The notes under the pieces are model-generated. The model worked only from the letters and a program-made list of their open reading frames with translations. It made no database searches and was not told where the DNA came from. A stretch of 34,426 nt of DNA, taken from the NCBI GenBank assembly GCA_029260795.1, contig JAJDCO010000069.1, positions 1-34,426 of the forward strand. The letters are read 5' to 3'. Numbering within the stretch: the first letter of the stretch is position 1; each line of letters starts with the position of its first letter. Made by a program: the position numbers and the translations under genes. Shown one piece after another: positions 25,218 to 32,343 of the stretch. The DNA comes from Planctomycetota bacterium (lineage in GTDB: Bacteria; Planctomycetota; OFTM77).

Positions 25218-25396
25218 TGCTCTCCTCCTGAATGCCGACCCCGCTGGGGCAGCCGACGGCACATCGCTTCGTGCTCGATCTTCCGAGCATCGTTCACGAG
25301 GAGGAGAGCCGCGTCCCCGATCCGGGCACACGGCGAAAACTGCTGACGGTGCATCGACCGCGCCCTCGTCGACCGGAGACGCGGGCGATGGAATCT

Positions 25397-26896
25397 TCAA
25401 CGCTTCACGGGCGTCGGCTGCGGCGAGAGCTTCTCCAGCTCACGACCTCGGAAAGCTGCGGAGTCGGCCGGGTAGCGGGTGGCGCGGAAGTTGGCGGTCG
25501 GGAACTTGTCGATGCCAGGCTGCGGCTCGCTGCCGTCGGCCTTGCGAATCGAGCCGGAGAACGGATTGACGTACTCCCAAACGATCTTTCCGTCCGGCGT
25601 CACTTCGAAGAACCGGCCGTTGGTGCCGGCGCAGATGAAGGTGTTTCCGTTCGGGAGGCGATGCGCACCCGAGATGAAGGGTGCGAAGAAGCGCTGCTCC
25701 TCCGCGACGCCGTAGGCCCAAGCGGGCTCGGCCGGACCGTAGGCTGCTCGCCCTTCGATCTCGTACCGACCATTCTTCAGCGGCGGGACGATCTCGATCA
25801 CGTCCGAGAAGTCGTCGCCCGGACGACCGCCCCCGTTGTTGAAGACCGTCAGGTTGCCGGCCCCTGCCCAACCTTTCGGGATCCAGCGGACGTCATGCTG
25901 CCCGAACAAACGCTGGTCCTTGGCGGTGCCGCGCCCGTAGTTTCGGGGATTGCCCCAGCGATAGAGAATGTCGCCGCCCTTGCCCGACCGGCCACCCCGA
26001 TGGCTCGCCGCCTCAGCCGGAGTCGTCGAGTGATCGATGATCCAGATCTCGCTGAAGTGGTGCACGCTGAGCACGATCTGGTCGAGCTCGGGGTTGTAGG
26101 CGATCGCGTTGGTGTGACAGAGGTCCGCGCCGAGGTCTTCCTGCGAAGGGGCCTTGTTGCCGCCGAGATAGCCCAGCGCCTTCATGCGCTCGAGATCCTC
26201 GGGAGCGATCTTCGGGCCGCCCGCATCCTCGGCCGTGTGATCGGCGTTGATGTTCACGAGCTCGGGATGCTCGGCGATCTTGCCGTAGTTGTCCTGCTTC
26301 GGATCGACGTTCTGGACGAGGTGGTCCCAGAGGTGCCACTCCCAGACGATCTTCCCGCCACTGGGGCGAGTGGGCTCGATCTCGAAGATGCAGTCCGGCC
26401 AAAGGCCCTTCTTGCGGCTGATGAAGTCGGGATGACGTCCGGCCTGGAAGGCCTCGGCCGCGGTCTTCGCTTCCCAAGCGATGACGAGCACGTTGCCGTT
26501 GGGCAGCACCTCGACGTCGTGATGCAGGCGTCGCTTCTCGTCCGCCATCACGAAGTCCCAGACCAGCTCCCCGTCCCAGTTGAACTCCTGCAGACGACCG
26601 TGCTGCCCGCCCCCGGTGAAGACCGGCGCATCCAGGATCAGGCCCGTGCGCAAGAGATTGCCGTTGGGAAGCAAGTAGAGCGCGACGGGCGCGTGCTCGC
26701 TCTCCCACGTATGCACGACCCAACCGTCGTCGTCGACCAGGTAGGTGGTGCTCGAGACGAGCGGCGAGAAGAGCGTGTAGCCTGAAGTGAATCCGGTCTC
26801 CTTCGTGACCAGCCCCGGCCCGGCATCATCGGAGTCCGCTCCGAAGGCACCCACGAGACTCGAGCACAGAACGGCGAGAACGAGCGATCGAACCAT
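25397..26896 (-). CDS. exported arylsulfotransferase (ASST)-like beta-propeller protein
   Basis: ASST-family proteins are periplasmic propellers; characterised members move sulfate between phenols through a His intermediate. The 499-residue product begins with a signal peptide (SLVLAVLCSSLVGAFGA). It shows the family's repeated blades with D-x-x-G and W segments: TYLVDDDGWVVHTW, LQEFNWDGELVWDF, LHHDVEVLPNGNVLVIAW, LCHTNAIAYNPELDQIVLSV and VTPDGKIVWEY. Candidate catalytic His residues are in LHHDVE and CHTNAI, but I cannot say which one. The stretch APEDLERMKALGYLGGN looks inserted and matches the tail motif of sulfatase-like proteins. ATG 26896 has GAGG 8 bases upstream. Planctomycete members might act on sulfated polysaccharide, which is unproven. 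Confidence 0.85.
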   Translation of the reverse strand: MVRSLVLAVLCSSLVGAFGADSDDAGPGLVTKETGFTSGYTLFSPLVSSTTYLVDDDGWVVHTWESEHAPVALYLLPNGNLLRTGLILDAPVFTGGGQHGRLQEFNWDGELVWDFVMADEKRRLHHDVEVLPNGNVLVIAWEAKTAAEAFQAGRHPDFISRKKGLWPDCIFEIEPTRPSGGKIVWEWHLWDHLVQNVDPKQDNYGKIAEHPELVNINADHTAEDAGGPKIAPEDLERMKALGYLGGNKAPSQEDLGADLCHTNAIAYNPELDQIVLSVHHFSEIWIIDHSTTPAEAASHRGGRSGKGGDILYRWGNPRNYGRGTAKDQRLFGQHDVRWIPKGWAGAGNLTVFNNGGGRPGDDFSDVIEIVPPLKNGRYEIEGRAAYGPAEPAWAYGVAEEQRFFAPFISGAHRLPNGNTFICAGTNGRFFEVTPDGKIVWEYVNPFSGSIRKADGSEPQPGIDKFPTANFRATRYPADSAAFRGRELEKLSPQPTPVKR

Positions 26897-27078
26897 CGAG
26901 ATTTCCTCAAAGCGCCGGTTGGAAGAACTCAGAAGGCTCTGATGCTATCGCCGCCGAAGCGCCACGTCGAGATGGGAGCGCGCCGTGGATTCCCGGCCCG
27001 GTCACCGTGCGCGGGTTCCTTTGCCGCGACGACCACACGAAGACACAGCCGCGCACGATCCCGCGTCGTGGACCGGCG

Positions 27079-30000
27079 CTATCGATGCGACGCGGCCGTC
27101 GACGAGACGCGCACGTGGTCGACATCGACCGAGACGGCCTGGTAGTTGTCGGCGCGGATGCCGATGGCATGGACGACGGAACGCGAATCCTCCTCGAAGA
27201 GAAGCTCCAGCTCGGCGATCGGCTCACGGCCATCGAGCGCCCAAACCCGTCCGATCGCTCGGTCCTTCATCATCTCGAGCTCGAGACGTCGCCAAGGCGA
27301 AGGATAGCTCTCGACGGTCAAGTCCTCGAAGCGGGCGTCGACACTCACCCAACCTGAGTGAGCGGTGCCCAACCGGAAGCAGCCGTCCGCGGCCCAGCTC
27401 AATGCGAGGGACCGAAACGGGAGCCACGCCGGCCGGTCGAACAGGATCAAGCCGACTCCTCGACTGCCCGCGGACGTTCGATTCGAGATCCGGACGACGG
27501 CCTCGAGACGCAGATCGGCTTCGCCGGCTCGGATCGGATGCCAAGCGATCAGGCTCGGCGAAAAGTCGTCCCCGTAGTTCCGTAGTCGCAGCATCCCGGA
27601 TCCGAGTGTCGCCCGCTGGGCCGGACCGAGCTCGAGCGCATCGATCGCTTGTGCCGAGTCAAAGAAGGCCCGCCAGTCGCCGTCCAGGATCGAGGGCTGG
27701 TGAGCGCGCTCGAAGTCGTCCCCGAACGGTAGCGGCGCTCCTTCGGGTCGAGCGGGAAGCGAGACCTTCGCCAGCCGAAGCCCGGTGTCCCATTGGCCCG
27801 GTGTGCCCGGATCCCCGAGACGCCAACGCGCCAGCTCGAGCTCGTCGGCCGTTCGCGAGGAAAAGGACCCGCCGCGCATGTAGAGTCGATCGATGCCGAT
27901 CTCGGTGATCTGGTCGGGGGACTGGCATGGCTCGGCCAGGCTGCCGGCGAGGTCGTGGACGCCGAACGGGGATCGATCCTCCGCGGGCACCGGGAGCGGG
28001 TGCAGCTGCACTTGATCCTCGTCGGTGCCCGACCAGTGGTTCAGCGAAAAGGCGAAGTCGTGGCCGTTGCCCCAGGGGAAGCGGCGGCCGTCGGCGCCGC
28101 GTCCGGCACGCTCCCACTCTCGGATGTGCGGAAGCCGATAGAGGAAGCGCGGCTCCTCGAGCGCTGCCTCGCGCCGATTCAACGAGACCAGCACCTTGAA
28201 GAACTCGTATTGGAGGTAAGGCAGAGGCCGATCGTTCACCGGGAGCGGGGACCCGGGCGCGACATTGATCCCGCCGGTCTCATCGATCAGCGGAGACTCG
28301 GGGTGGAATGCCACGAACTGGCGGCGCGTCAGCTCGCGCTCTCCGATAAAGAAGTCGTCGACCCAGATCAGCTCGCGCTGGTCGCCGAGCACCGAGAAGC
28401 CTCCCGGGACGTAGACGAAGCCCTCTCCGATCTCCTCGCGAGTATGCACCGATATCTCGAGCTTCCTCTCTCGCTCCCCCTGCATGGTTCGCCGCCGCAA
28501 CAGAATCGGCAGGCGAGTCTCGACCGCACCGGGGCGCCGTGCCCGCACGAGGTAGCTCCCCTCGGCTACCTCGGTGGCCACAACGGGCGTCTCTCCCAGA
28601 TCGATCGACTCGGCGTGCTCCGCCTCGCGGTAGAGCAACCGCCCGTCCGCCGACTCGAAGGCGGGACAGAGGAAGACCCGCGCGCCCCCTTGGGGACAGT
28701 CGACCTGTAGGTCGCCCGTTCGATCGAGCCAGGCCGCCCAGCGCCCGTCGTCCACCTCCCGCAACCGGTCCTCCCAGGCGGCGACCCGCTCCGGCTCGAA
28801 GTGGGCCGAGAGCCTCTCGAGCTCTTCGCGGAGTCGACGAGCCGCGAAGGCAGCTTCGGCGAGCCGAACGGGCTCGTAGCCACTCGCGATCCCTCGCGCG
28901 TGCTGAAGCGCGGTCTCGATGCGCAGGTCGATATCGCCCAGTCGTTGCTCGATCTTTCGCTGCTCCCCATCGAGCTTCACCTGAGCCGCCATCCGATCGG
29001 ACTCCGGCATGCTCTCGAAGGGAAGCAGGTCCTGGCGCAGGTTCGCCAAGCGACGGAGCTCGGTGTGGACCTCCTCGGCCCGAGCGACATTCCTCACTCG
29101 ATCGCCCTCCAGCGAGGAGACGATCACGAGCTGGGCGTCGGCGTCCCGACGCGGCGCCCAGAGCTCGAAGTAGGCGAGCGACAGCGTGCTGGCCAGCACC
29201 AGCACCGCCGTGGACGTCACGACCAGCGGATGACGGCGGCACCAGTCGCGACCAAGTCGGAGCAGGCTCGGGTTGGCCGCCGCGATGGGCCGGAACTCGA
29301 GAAACGCGGCCAGATCGTCGGCCAAGGAGCCGGCACCCGCATAGCGATCGCCCGGCCGCGCCGCCATGGAGTGCAGACAGATCGTTTGCAGGTCGGCCGG
29401 GATCGACCGATTGAGACGACGCGGTGGGGCCGGCGTCCCCGCCAAGATGCGCTCGAAGGTCTCATGGCGAGAGGAGTCGCGGTAGGGGACCTCACCGGTG
29501 AGGCACTGGTAGAGCGTCACGCCGAGGGCGTAGACGTCGGTACGCGGTCCCACGACGCCCGAGCGCGACGTGATCTGCTCGGGAGCCATGTAGTCGGCGG
29601 TCCCGATGGCATCGGCCGAGTGCGTCAGATCGAGGCTGGATCGATCATCGTGCGCCAGCCCGAAGTCGACGGTGACGGGTCGACCGTCCGGCTCGATCAT
29701 GATGTTGCGCGGGTTGACGTCGCGGTGGATCACGCCGTGCCCGTGTGCGTGCTGGAGCGCGCGCGCGACGCCCAGCATGATCTCGGCGATCGAGCGGTAG
29801 TCCTCGCGATCCCAGTCCGGGCCCTCGATCCGCTCACGAAGCGAGACTCCGGACAGCAGCTTCATCGCATAGTGCGGCATCGGACCTTCGAGATCGGCCG
29901 AGAGAATCGGCACGATGCCCGGGTGGTCGAGTCGTCCGATGACCTCGACCTCGCGCGCGAAGCGCCGCAATCGACTGGCGCCGAAGCCGCGCGAGTCGAG

Positions 30001-30252
30001 CACCTTCAGGGCGTCGAGCCGATGCTTGACCGATTGCTGCTCCGCTTCGAACACCACTCCCATACCGCCGCGCCCGATCGGTCGATGCAGCTCGAAGTCG
30101 CCCAGCACGGTTCCCGGCTCGAGACCCTCGATCGGATCGAAGGCGTCCGCCAGCGACTGCAGTGCATCGCGCGCCTGCTCGAGCCCGACCTCGTCGACGA
30201 AGTCCCCGAGCTCCGCCTGGAGATCCTCGTGCGTTTCGCCGCTCGTGCTCAT
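27079..30252 (-). CDS. transmembrane Ser/Thr kinase with PEGA-like and FGE/SUMF1-type domains, altered catalytic loop
   Basis: The 1057-residue product has an N-terminal helical part (1-45), a Hanks-type kinase domain (about 51-325), one membrane segment (342-363), a coiled coil (370-510), a PEGA-like stretch (515-600), an FGE/SUMF1-type domain (612-832) and a C-terminal jelly-roll-like domain (845-1057). Motifs include GRGGMGVV (60-67), Lys83, DFG at 196-198 and APE. The catalytic loop reads HRDVNPRN: Asp178 is kept, but Asn180 replaces the usual Lys, so activity may be reduced. The FGE-type domain ends in RGGSFSS without the Cys pair of true formylglycine-generating enzyme, which suggests a binding or sensing role. 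ATG 30252 overlaps the stop of the sigma4 half-gene as ATGA. Confidence 0.92.
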   Translation of the reverse strand: MSTSGETHEDLQAELGDFVDEVGLEQARDALQSLADAFDPIEGLEPGTVLGDFELHRPIGRGGMGVVFEAEQQSVKHRLDALKVLDSRGFGASRLRRFAREVEVIGRLDHPGIVPILSADLEGPMPHYAMKLLSGVSLRERIEGPDWDREDYRSIAEIMLGVARALQHAHGHGVIHRDVNPRNIMIEPDGRPVTVDFGLAHDDRSSLDLTHSADAIGTADYMAPEQITSRSGVVGPRTDVYALGVTLYQCLTGEVPYRDSSRHETFERILAGTPAPPRRLNRSIPADLQTICLHSMAARPGDRYAGAGSLADDLAAFLEFRPIAAANPSLLRLGRDWCRRHPLVVTSTAVLVLASTLSLAYFELWAPRRDADAQLVIVSSLEGDRVRNVARAEEVHTELRRLANLRQDLLPFESMPESDRMAAQVKLDGEQRKIEQRLGDIDLRIETALQHARGIASGYEPVRLAEAAFAARRLREELERLSAHFEPERVAAWEDRLREVDDGRWAAWLDRTGDLQVDCPQGGARVFLCPAFESADGRLLYREAEHAESIDLGETPVVATEVAEGSYLVRARRPGAVETRLPILLRRRTMQGERERKLEISVHTREEIGEGFVYVPGGFSVLGDQRELIWVDDFFIGERELTRRQFVAFHPESPLIDETGGINVAPGSPLPVNDRPLPYLQYEFFKVLVSLNRREAALEEPRFLYRLPHIREWERAGRGADGRRFPWGNGHDFAFSLNHWSGTDEDQVQLHPLPVPAEDRSPFGVHDLAGSLAEPCQSPDQITEIGIDRLYMRGGSFSSRTADELELARWRLGDPGTPGQWDTGLRLAKVSLPARPEGAPLPFGDDFERAHQPSILDGDWRAFFDSAQAIDALELGPAQRATLGSGMLRLRNYGDDFSPSLIAWHPIRAGEADLRLEAVVRISNRTSAGSRGVGLILFDRPAWLPFRSLALSWAADGCFRLGTAHSGWVSVDARFEDLTVESYPSPWRRLELEMMKDRAIGRVWALDGREPIAELELLFEEDSRSVVHAIGIRADNYQAVSVDVDHVRVSSTAASHR

Positions 30253-30464
30253 GACTCGCCGTCGGTGCGCGCAGCGATCGTACGCTGGAGCTCCGAGTAC
30301 GCTCGGTAGAAGCGTTTGCGGACGGTCTCGATCGGAGTCTCGAGCTCGGTCGCGATCTGACCGAACGCTTGGCCGGCCAAACGACGCTGCACGACCTCGC
30401 GATAGGCGGGCGTCAGTCGATCGCACAAGGCCGTCAACCAGCGCACCTGATCGGCGCGCGTCAC
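30249..30464 (-). CDS. sigma4 half of an ECF-type sigma factor, in frame after a TAG codon
   Basis: This 71-residue frame starts at GTG 30464 (MTRADQVRWLTALCDRLTP) and contains a complete sigma region 4: LTPAYREVVQRRLAGQAFG, then IATELETPIETVRKRFYRAY, the helix-turn-helix. It binds the -35 element in the family. The upstream sigma2 frame ends at a TAG (30471-30473) in this same reading frame, with only two codons between. If TAG were a sense codon, the two parts would form one normal ECF sigma factor of about 190 residues. AGGG/GAG purines just before the GTG could permit re-initiation. Its TGA overlaps the kinase start. Confidence 0.75.
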   Translation of the reverse strand: MTRADQVRWLTALCDRLTPAYREVVQRRLAGQAFGQIATELETPIETVRKRFYRAYSELQRTIAARTDGES

Positions 30465-30470
30465 CTCGCC

Positions 30471-30818
30471 CTACGACATCTCACGCTGCTCGAGGCGCTC
30501 GAGCTTGAACTCGGATCCGAGCGCGGATTCGCCGTGGAAGTGGCCGGCGGCCTCCGAGCGTCGGGCGATCAGCCACGAGGCATTCTTGAACAGGCGTCCC
30601 TTGAACGTGTCGAGCGTCGCGTCCTCGGGCAGGCTCGCCAAGCTTCGAAAGACCTGGACGAACGTCTCCTGGGAGAGGTCGGCGGCGGAGACGTGCCGCT
30701 TCAGCCGGCGCCACATCTTGCGATCGATGTACTGGCGCAGGTCGGCGGTGAATCGCTCGACGAGTTGCTGCTGGGCGGGAAGGCTGCCCTGAGCAGCCTC
30801 GCTCAAGAGTGGGTGCAT
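30471..30818 (-). CDS. sigma2 half of an ECF-type sigma factor, ended by an in-frame TAG
   Basis: From ATG 30818 (MHPLLSEAAQGS, with AGGA 6 bases upstream) the frame encodes 115 residues holding sigma region 2, which binds core polymerase and the -10 element: QQLVERFTADLRQYIDRKMW and AADLSQETFVQVFRSLASLP. It then runs into the linker (KLERLEQREMS) and stops at TAG. Region 4 continues in the same frame after two codons (30249-30464). Alternative explanations are a nonsense mutation, a base error, stop readthrough, or two separate chains. The longer frame to 31007 has no homology before the ATG at 30818. Confidence 0.75.
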   Translation of the reverse strand: MHPLLSEAAQGSLPAQQQLVERFTADLRQYIDRKMWRRLKRHVSAADLSQETFVQVFRSLASLPEDATLDTFKGRLFKNASWLIARRSEAAGHFHGESALGSEFKLERLEQREMS

Positions 30819-30982
30819 GCGGTGTCCTGACGGGTTCCAAAGCGATTCCGTCAGCATAAGCGGCTCGGCAGCGCGTCTCAACGCTGCAGGCAGCCCGGTG
30901 CCGCGCCGGGAGGAGCGAACCGGCGAAGCCGGGAAATCGGCCCTCGCTCCCCAGCCCTTCATCCCGAGCCCAACCAGTGCGA

Positions 30983-31017
30983 AGACACCCCGCTGCCGCG
31001 AAGGCAACGGGGTGTCT
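30983..31017 (-). terminator. strong hairpin terminator of the M6-like relic gene
   Basis: AGACACCCCG (30983-30992) pairs perfectly with CGGGGTGTCT (31008-31017). Inside, TGCC and GGCA extend the stem after one mismatch, leaving the 5-base loop GCGAA. On the minus strand it follows the stop of the protease relic (31050) by 32 bases, the usual place for a terminator. No U-tract follows. Confidence 0.6.
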
Positions 31018-31049
31018 CTCGATCAACGGAGATCGAGGCGCTCCGTCGA

Positions 31050-31261
31050 TCAGAGGACTCCGATCTGGAGCAGCATGAGCGCATCCGAGGACGGCCAGTT
31101 GACGATGCTGTAACCGCCGGGCGTGCCGTCGGCCCCCAATCACCTTGAGAGAGACTGCTCGGCCCGAGGTCACTCTGAGCGGGATCCTCGATGACGTGCC
31201 AGATCACGACACCGGAGCTGGAGAGGTACTCGTCGTAGTTGGGATCGCTGGGCGAGCTCTG
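31050..31261 (-). pseudogene. frameshifted C-terminal remnant of an M6-type (immune inhibitor A-like) metalloprotease
   Basis: On the minus strand two frames join into one credible protein end: SPSDPNYDEYLSSSGVVIWH-VIEDP followed by LSQGDWG, then in another frame ADGTPGGYSIVNWPSSDALM and LLQIGVL before the stop. GVVIWHV resembles the GLLIWHVDE motif near the end of M6-type metalloproteases. The frame changes at a run of five C (31133-31137, plus strand); one extra base would restore it. No metal-binding HExxH part remains upstream, since the cyclase gene ends at 31315. A hairpin terminator follows the stop. This is the tail of a lost exported protease. Confidence 0.55.
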
Positions 31262-31314
31262 ACCGGCTCGCCGGGGCACGGGTCGCGAAGAGGAGGTCTC
31301 CCCAGTGCTCGAGC

Positions 31315-32115
31315 TCAACTCTTCACCCAGGCGACCACGCGCAGCGGTCCTCCGCTGCCGCCTCGGATCTTCATCGGTAGCGCGATCACCAGGAACCCGC
31401 GCTTCGGAAGCTGATCGAGGTTCGCGACGTTCTCGAATGCCGGGATGTTCGCATCGAAGAGGATCCGGTGGCTCTCGAAGTGGGTGGACTGCCCGAAGTC
31501 GATGCTCGGCGTATCGAGGCCGATCGCGTGAACGTCGCGCTCCTCGACGAGCCAGCGCGCGGCGTCCGGATGCAGCCCCGGAAAGTGCAGCAGCGCCACC
31601 GCCTCGGGCCCTCTTTGAGCAGTCCCCATGTAACGCTCGCGATCGGGCCAGTATTGGGCGAAGCCCGTGTTGAGCAGGACGATGCTGCCAGCGGGTATCG
31701 TCCCATGCTCCGACTCCCAGGCGAGGAAGTCCGAGACCGTCACTTGGTAGTCGCGATCGCGCGCGCAGGGCTCGGTCGCGTCGAGGACGATGCCCGGTCC
31801 GATCAAGCGATCCAACGGAATCTCATCGACCGTCTGGCGCTCCGCGGCAAAGTGGATGGGAGCATCCAGGTGCGTCCCTCCGTGCTCGGCGGACCGGAAC
31901 GAGTTCGCCTCGTAGTAGTACCCCTTCTCGTTCATTCCCTTGGCATCGACCGTCAGCTCGAAGCCATCGGCCGTCGGCCAGTAGACGGTCGATGCGTCGA
32001 AGGCGTGCGTCAAGTCGATCCAGCGACCCGACGTCAGGTCGGGAGCCGTCGACTGACAACCGGTGAGGATCAAGGTGCTGACAAACAACGTTCGGTAGAA
32101 TCGGTCACGAGACAT
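31315..32115 (-). CDS. cyclase-family (kynurenine formamidase-like) lipoprotein
   Basis: The family consists of metal-dependent amide or ester hydrolases. The 266-residue product has the signature HGGTHLDAPIHF (His78 onwards), which binds the metal, plus IDLTHAFD near the start and LDTPSIDFG later, all typical. An N-terminal lipoprotein signal (TLFVSTLILTGC, lipidated Cys20) puts it at the membrane, unlike cytoplasmic KynB, so a role in tryptophan breakdown is doubtful and the substrate is unknown. The ATG at 32115 has AGGAG 8 bases upstream; a frame from 32154 would add residues before the signal. It follows the divergent phosphatase gene and precedes the protease relic. Confidence 0.87.
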   Translation of the reverse strand: MSRDRFYRTLFVSTLILTGCQSTAPDLTSGRWIDLTHAFDASTVYWPTADGFELTVDAKGMNEKGYYYEANSFRSAEHGGTHLDAPIHFAAERQTVDEIPLDRLIGPGIVLDATEPCARDRDYQVTVSDFLAWESEHGTIPAGSIVLLNTGFAQYWPDRERYMGTAQRGPEAVALLHFPGLHPDAARWLVEERDVHAIGLDTPSIDFGQSTHFESHRILFDANIPAFENVANLDQLPKRGFLVIALPMKIRGGSGGPLRVVAWVKS

Positions 32116-32343
32116 CTTTGGCACTCCTGGCTCTCGAAGATCCGCGATCGGCACCGGTCGCCAGGATCATGCCACCATCTCGTTCCGAACACGAGCCGTC
32201 GCGCACTTCGGCGTCGCTCCTTGCCCACGGGCCGAGGCCTCCCTTGCATCGTTGACGACCCCGCGGCCCTTCTTCATGCTGCCTTCACGGCCTCTCGATA
32301 GCCTCCACCCATTCCTCATCAACCTTCCTGGAGCTCCGACCTG

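Noticed and set aside
25232..26785. 517-codon plus-strand open frame
   Set aside because: It is antisense to the arylsulfotransferase-like gene, which has a signal peptide, ribosome site and family motifs. The frame is an effect of high third-position GC.
28801..30309. 502-codon plus-strand open frame
   Set aside because: Antisense to kinase 2; no recognisable motif.
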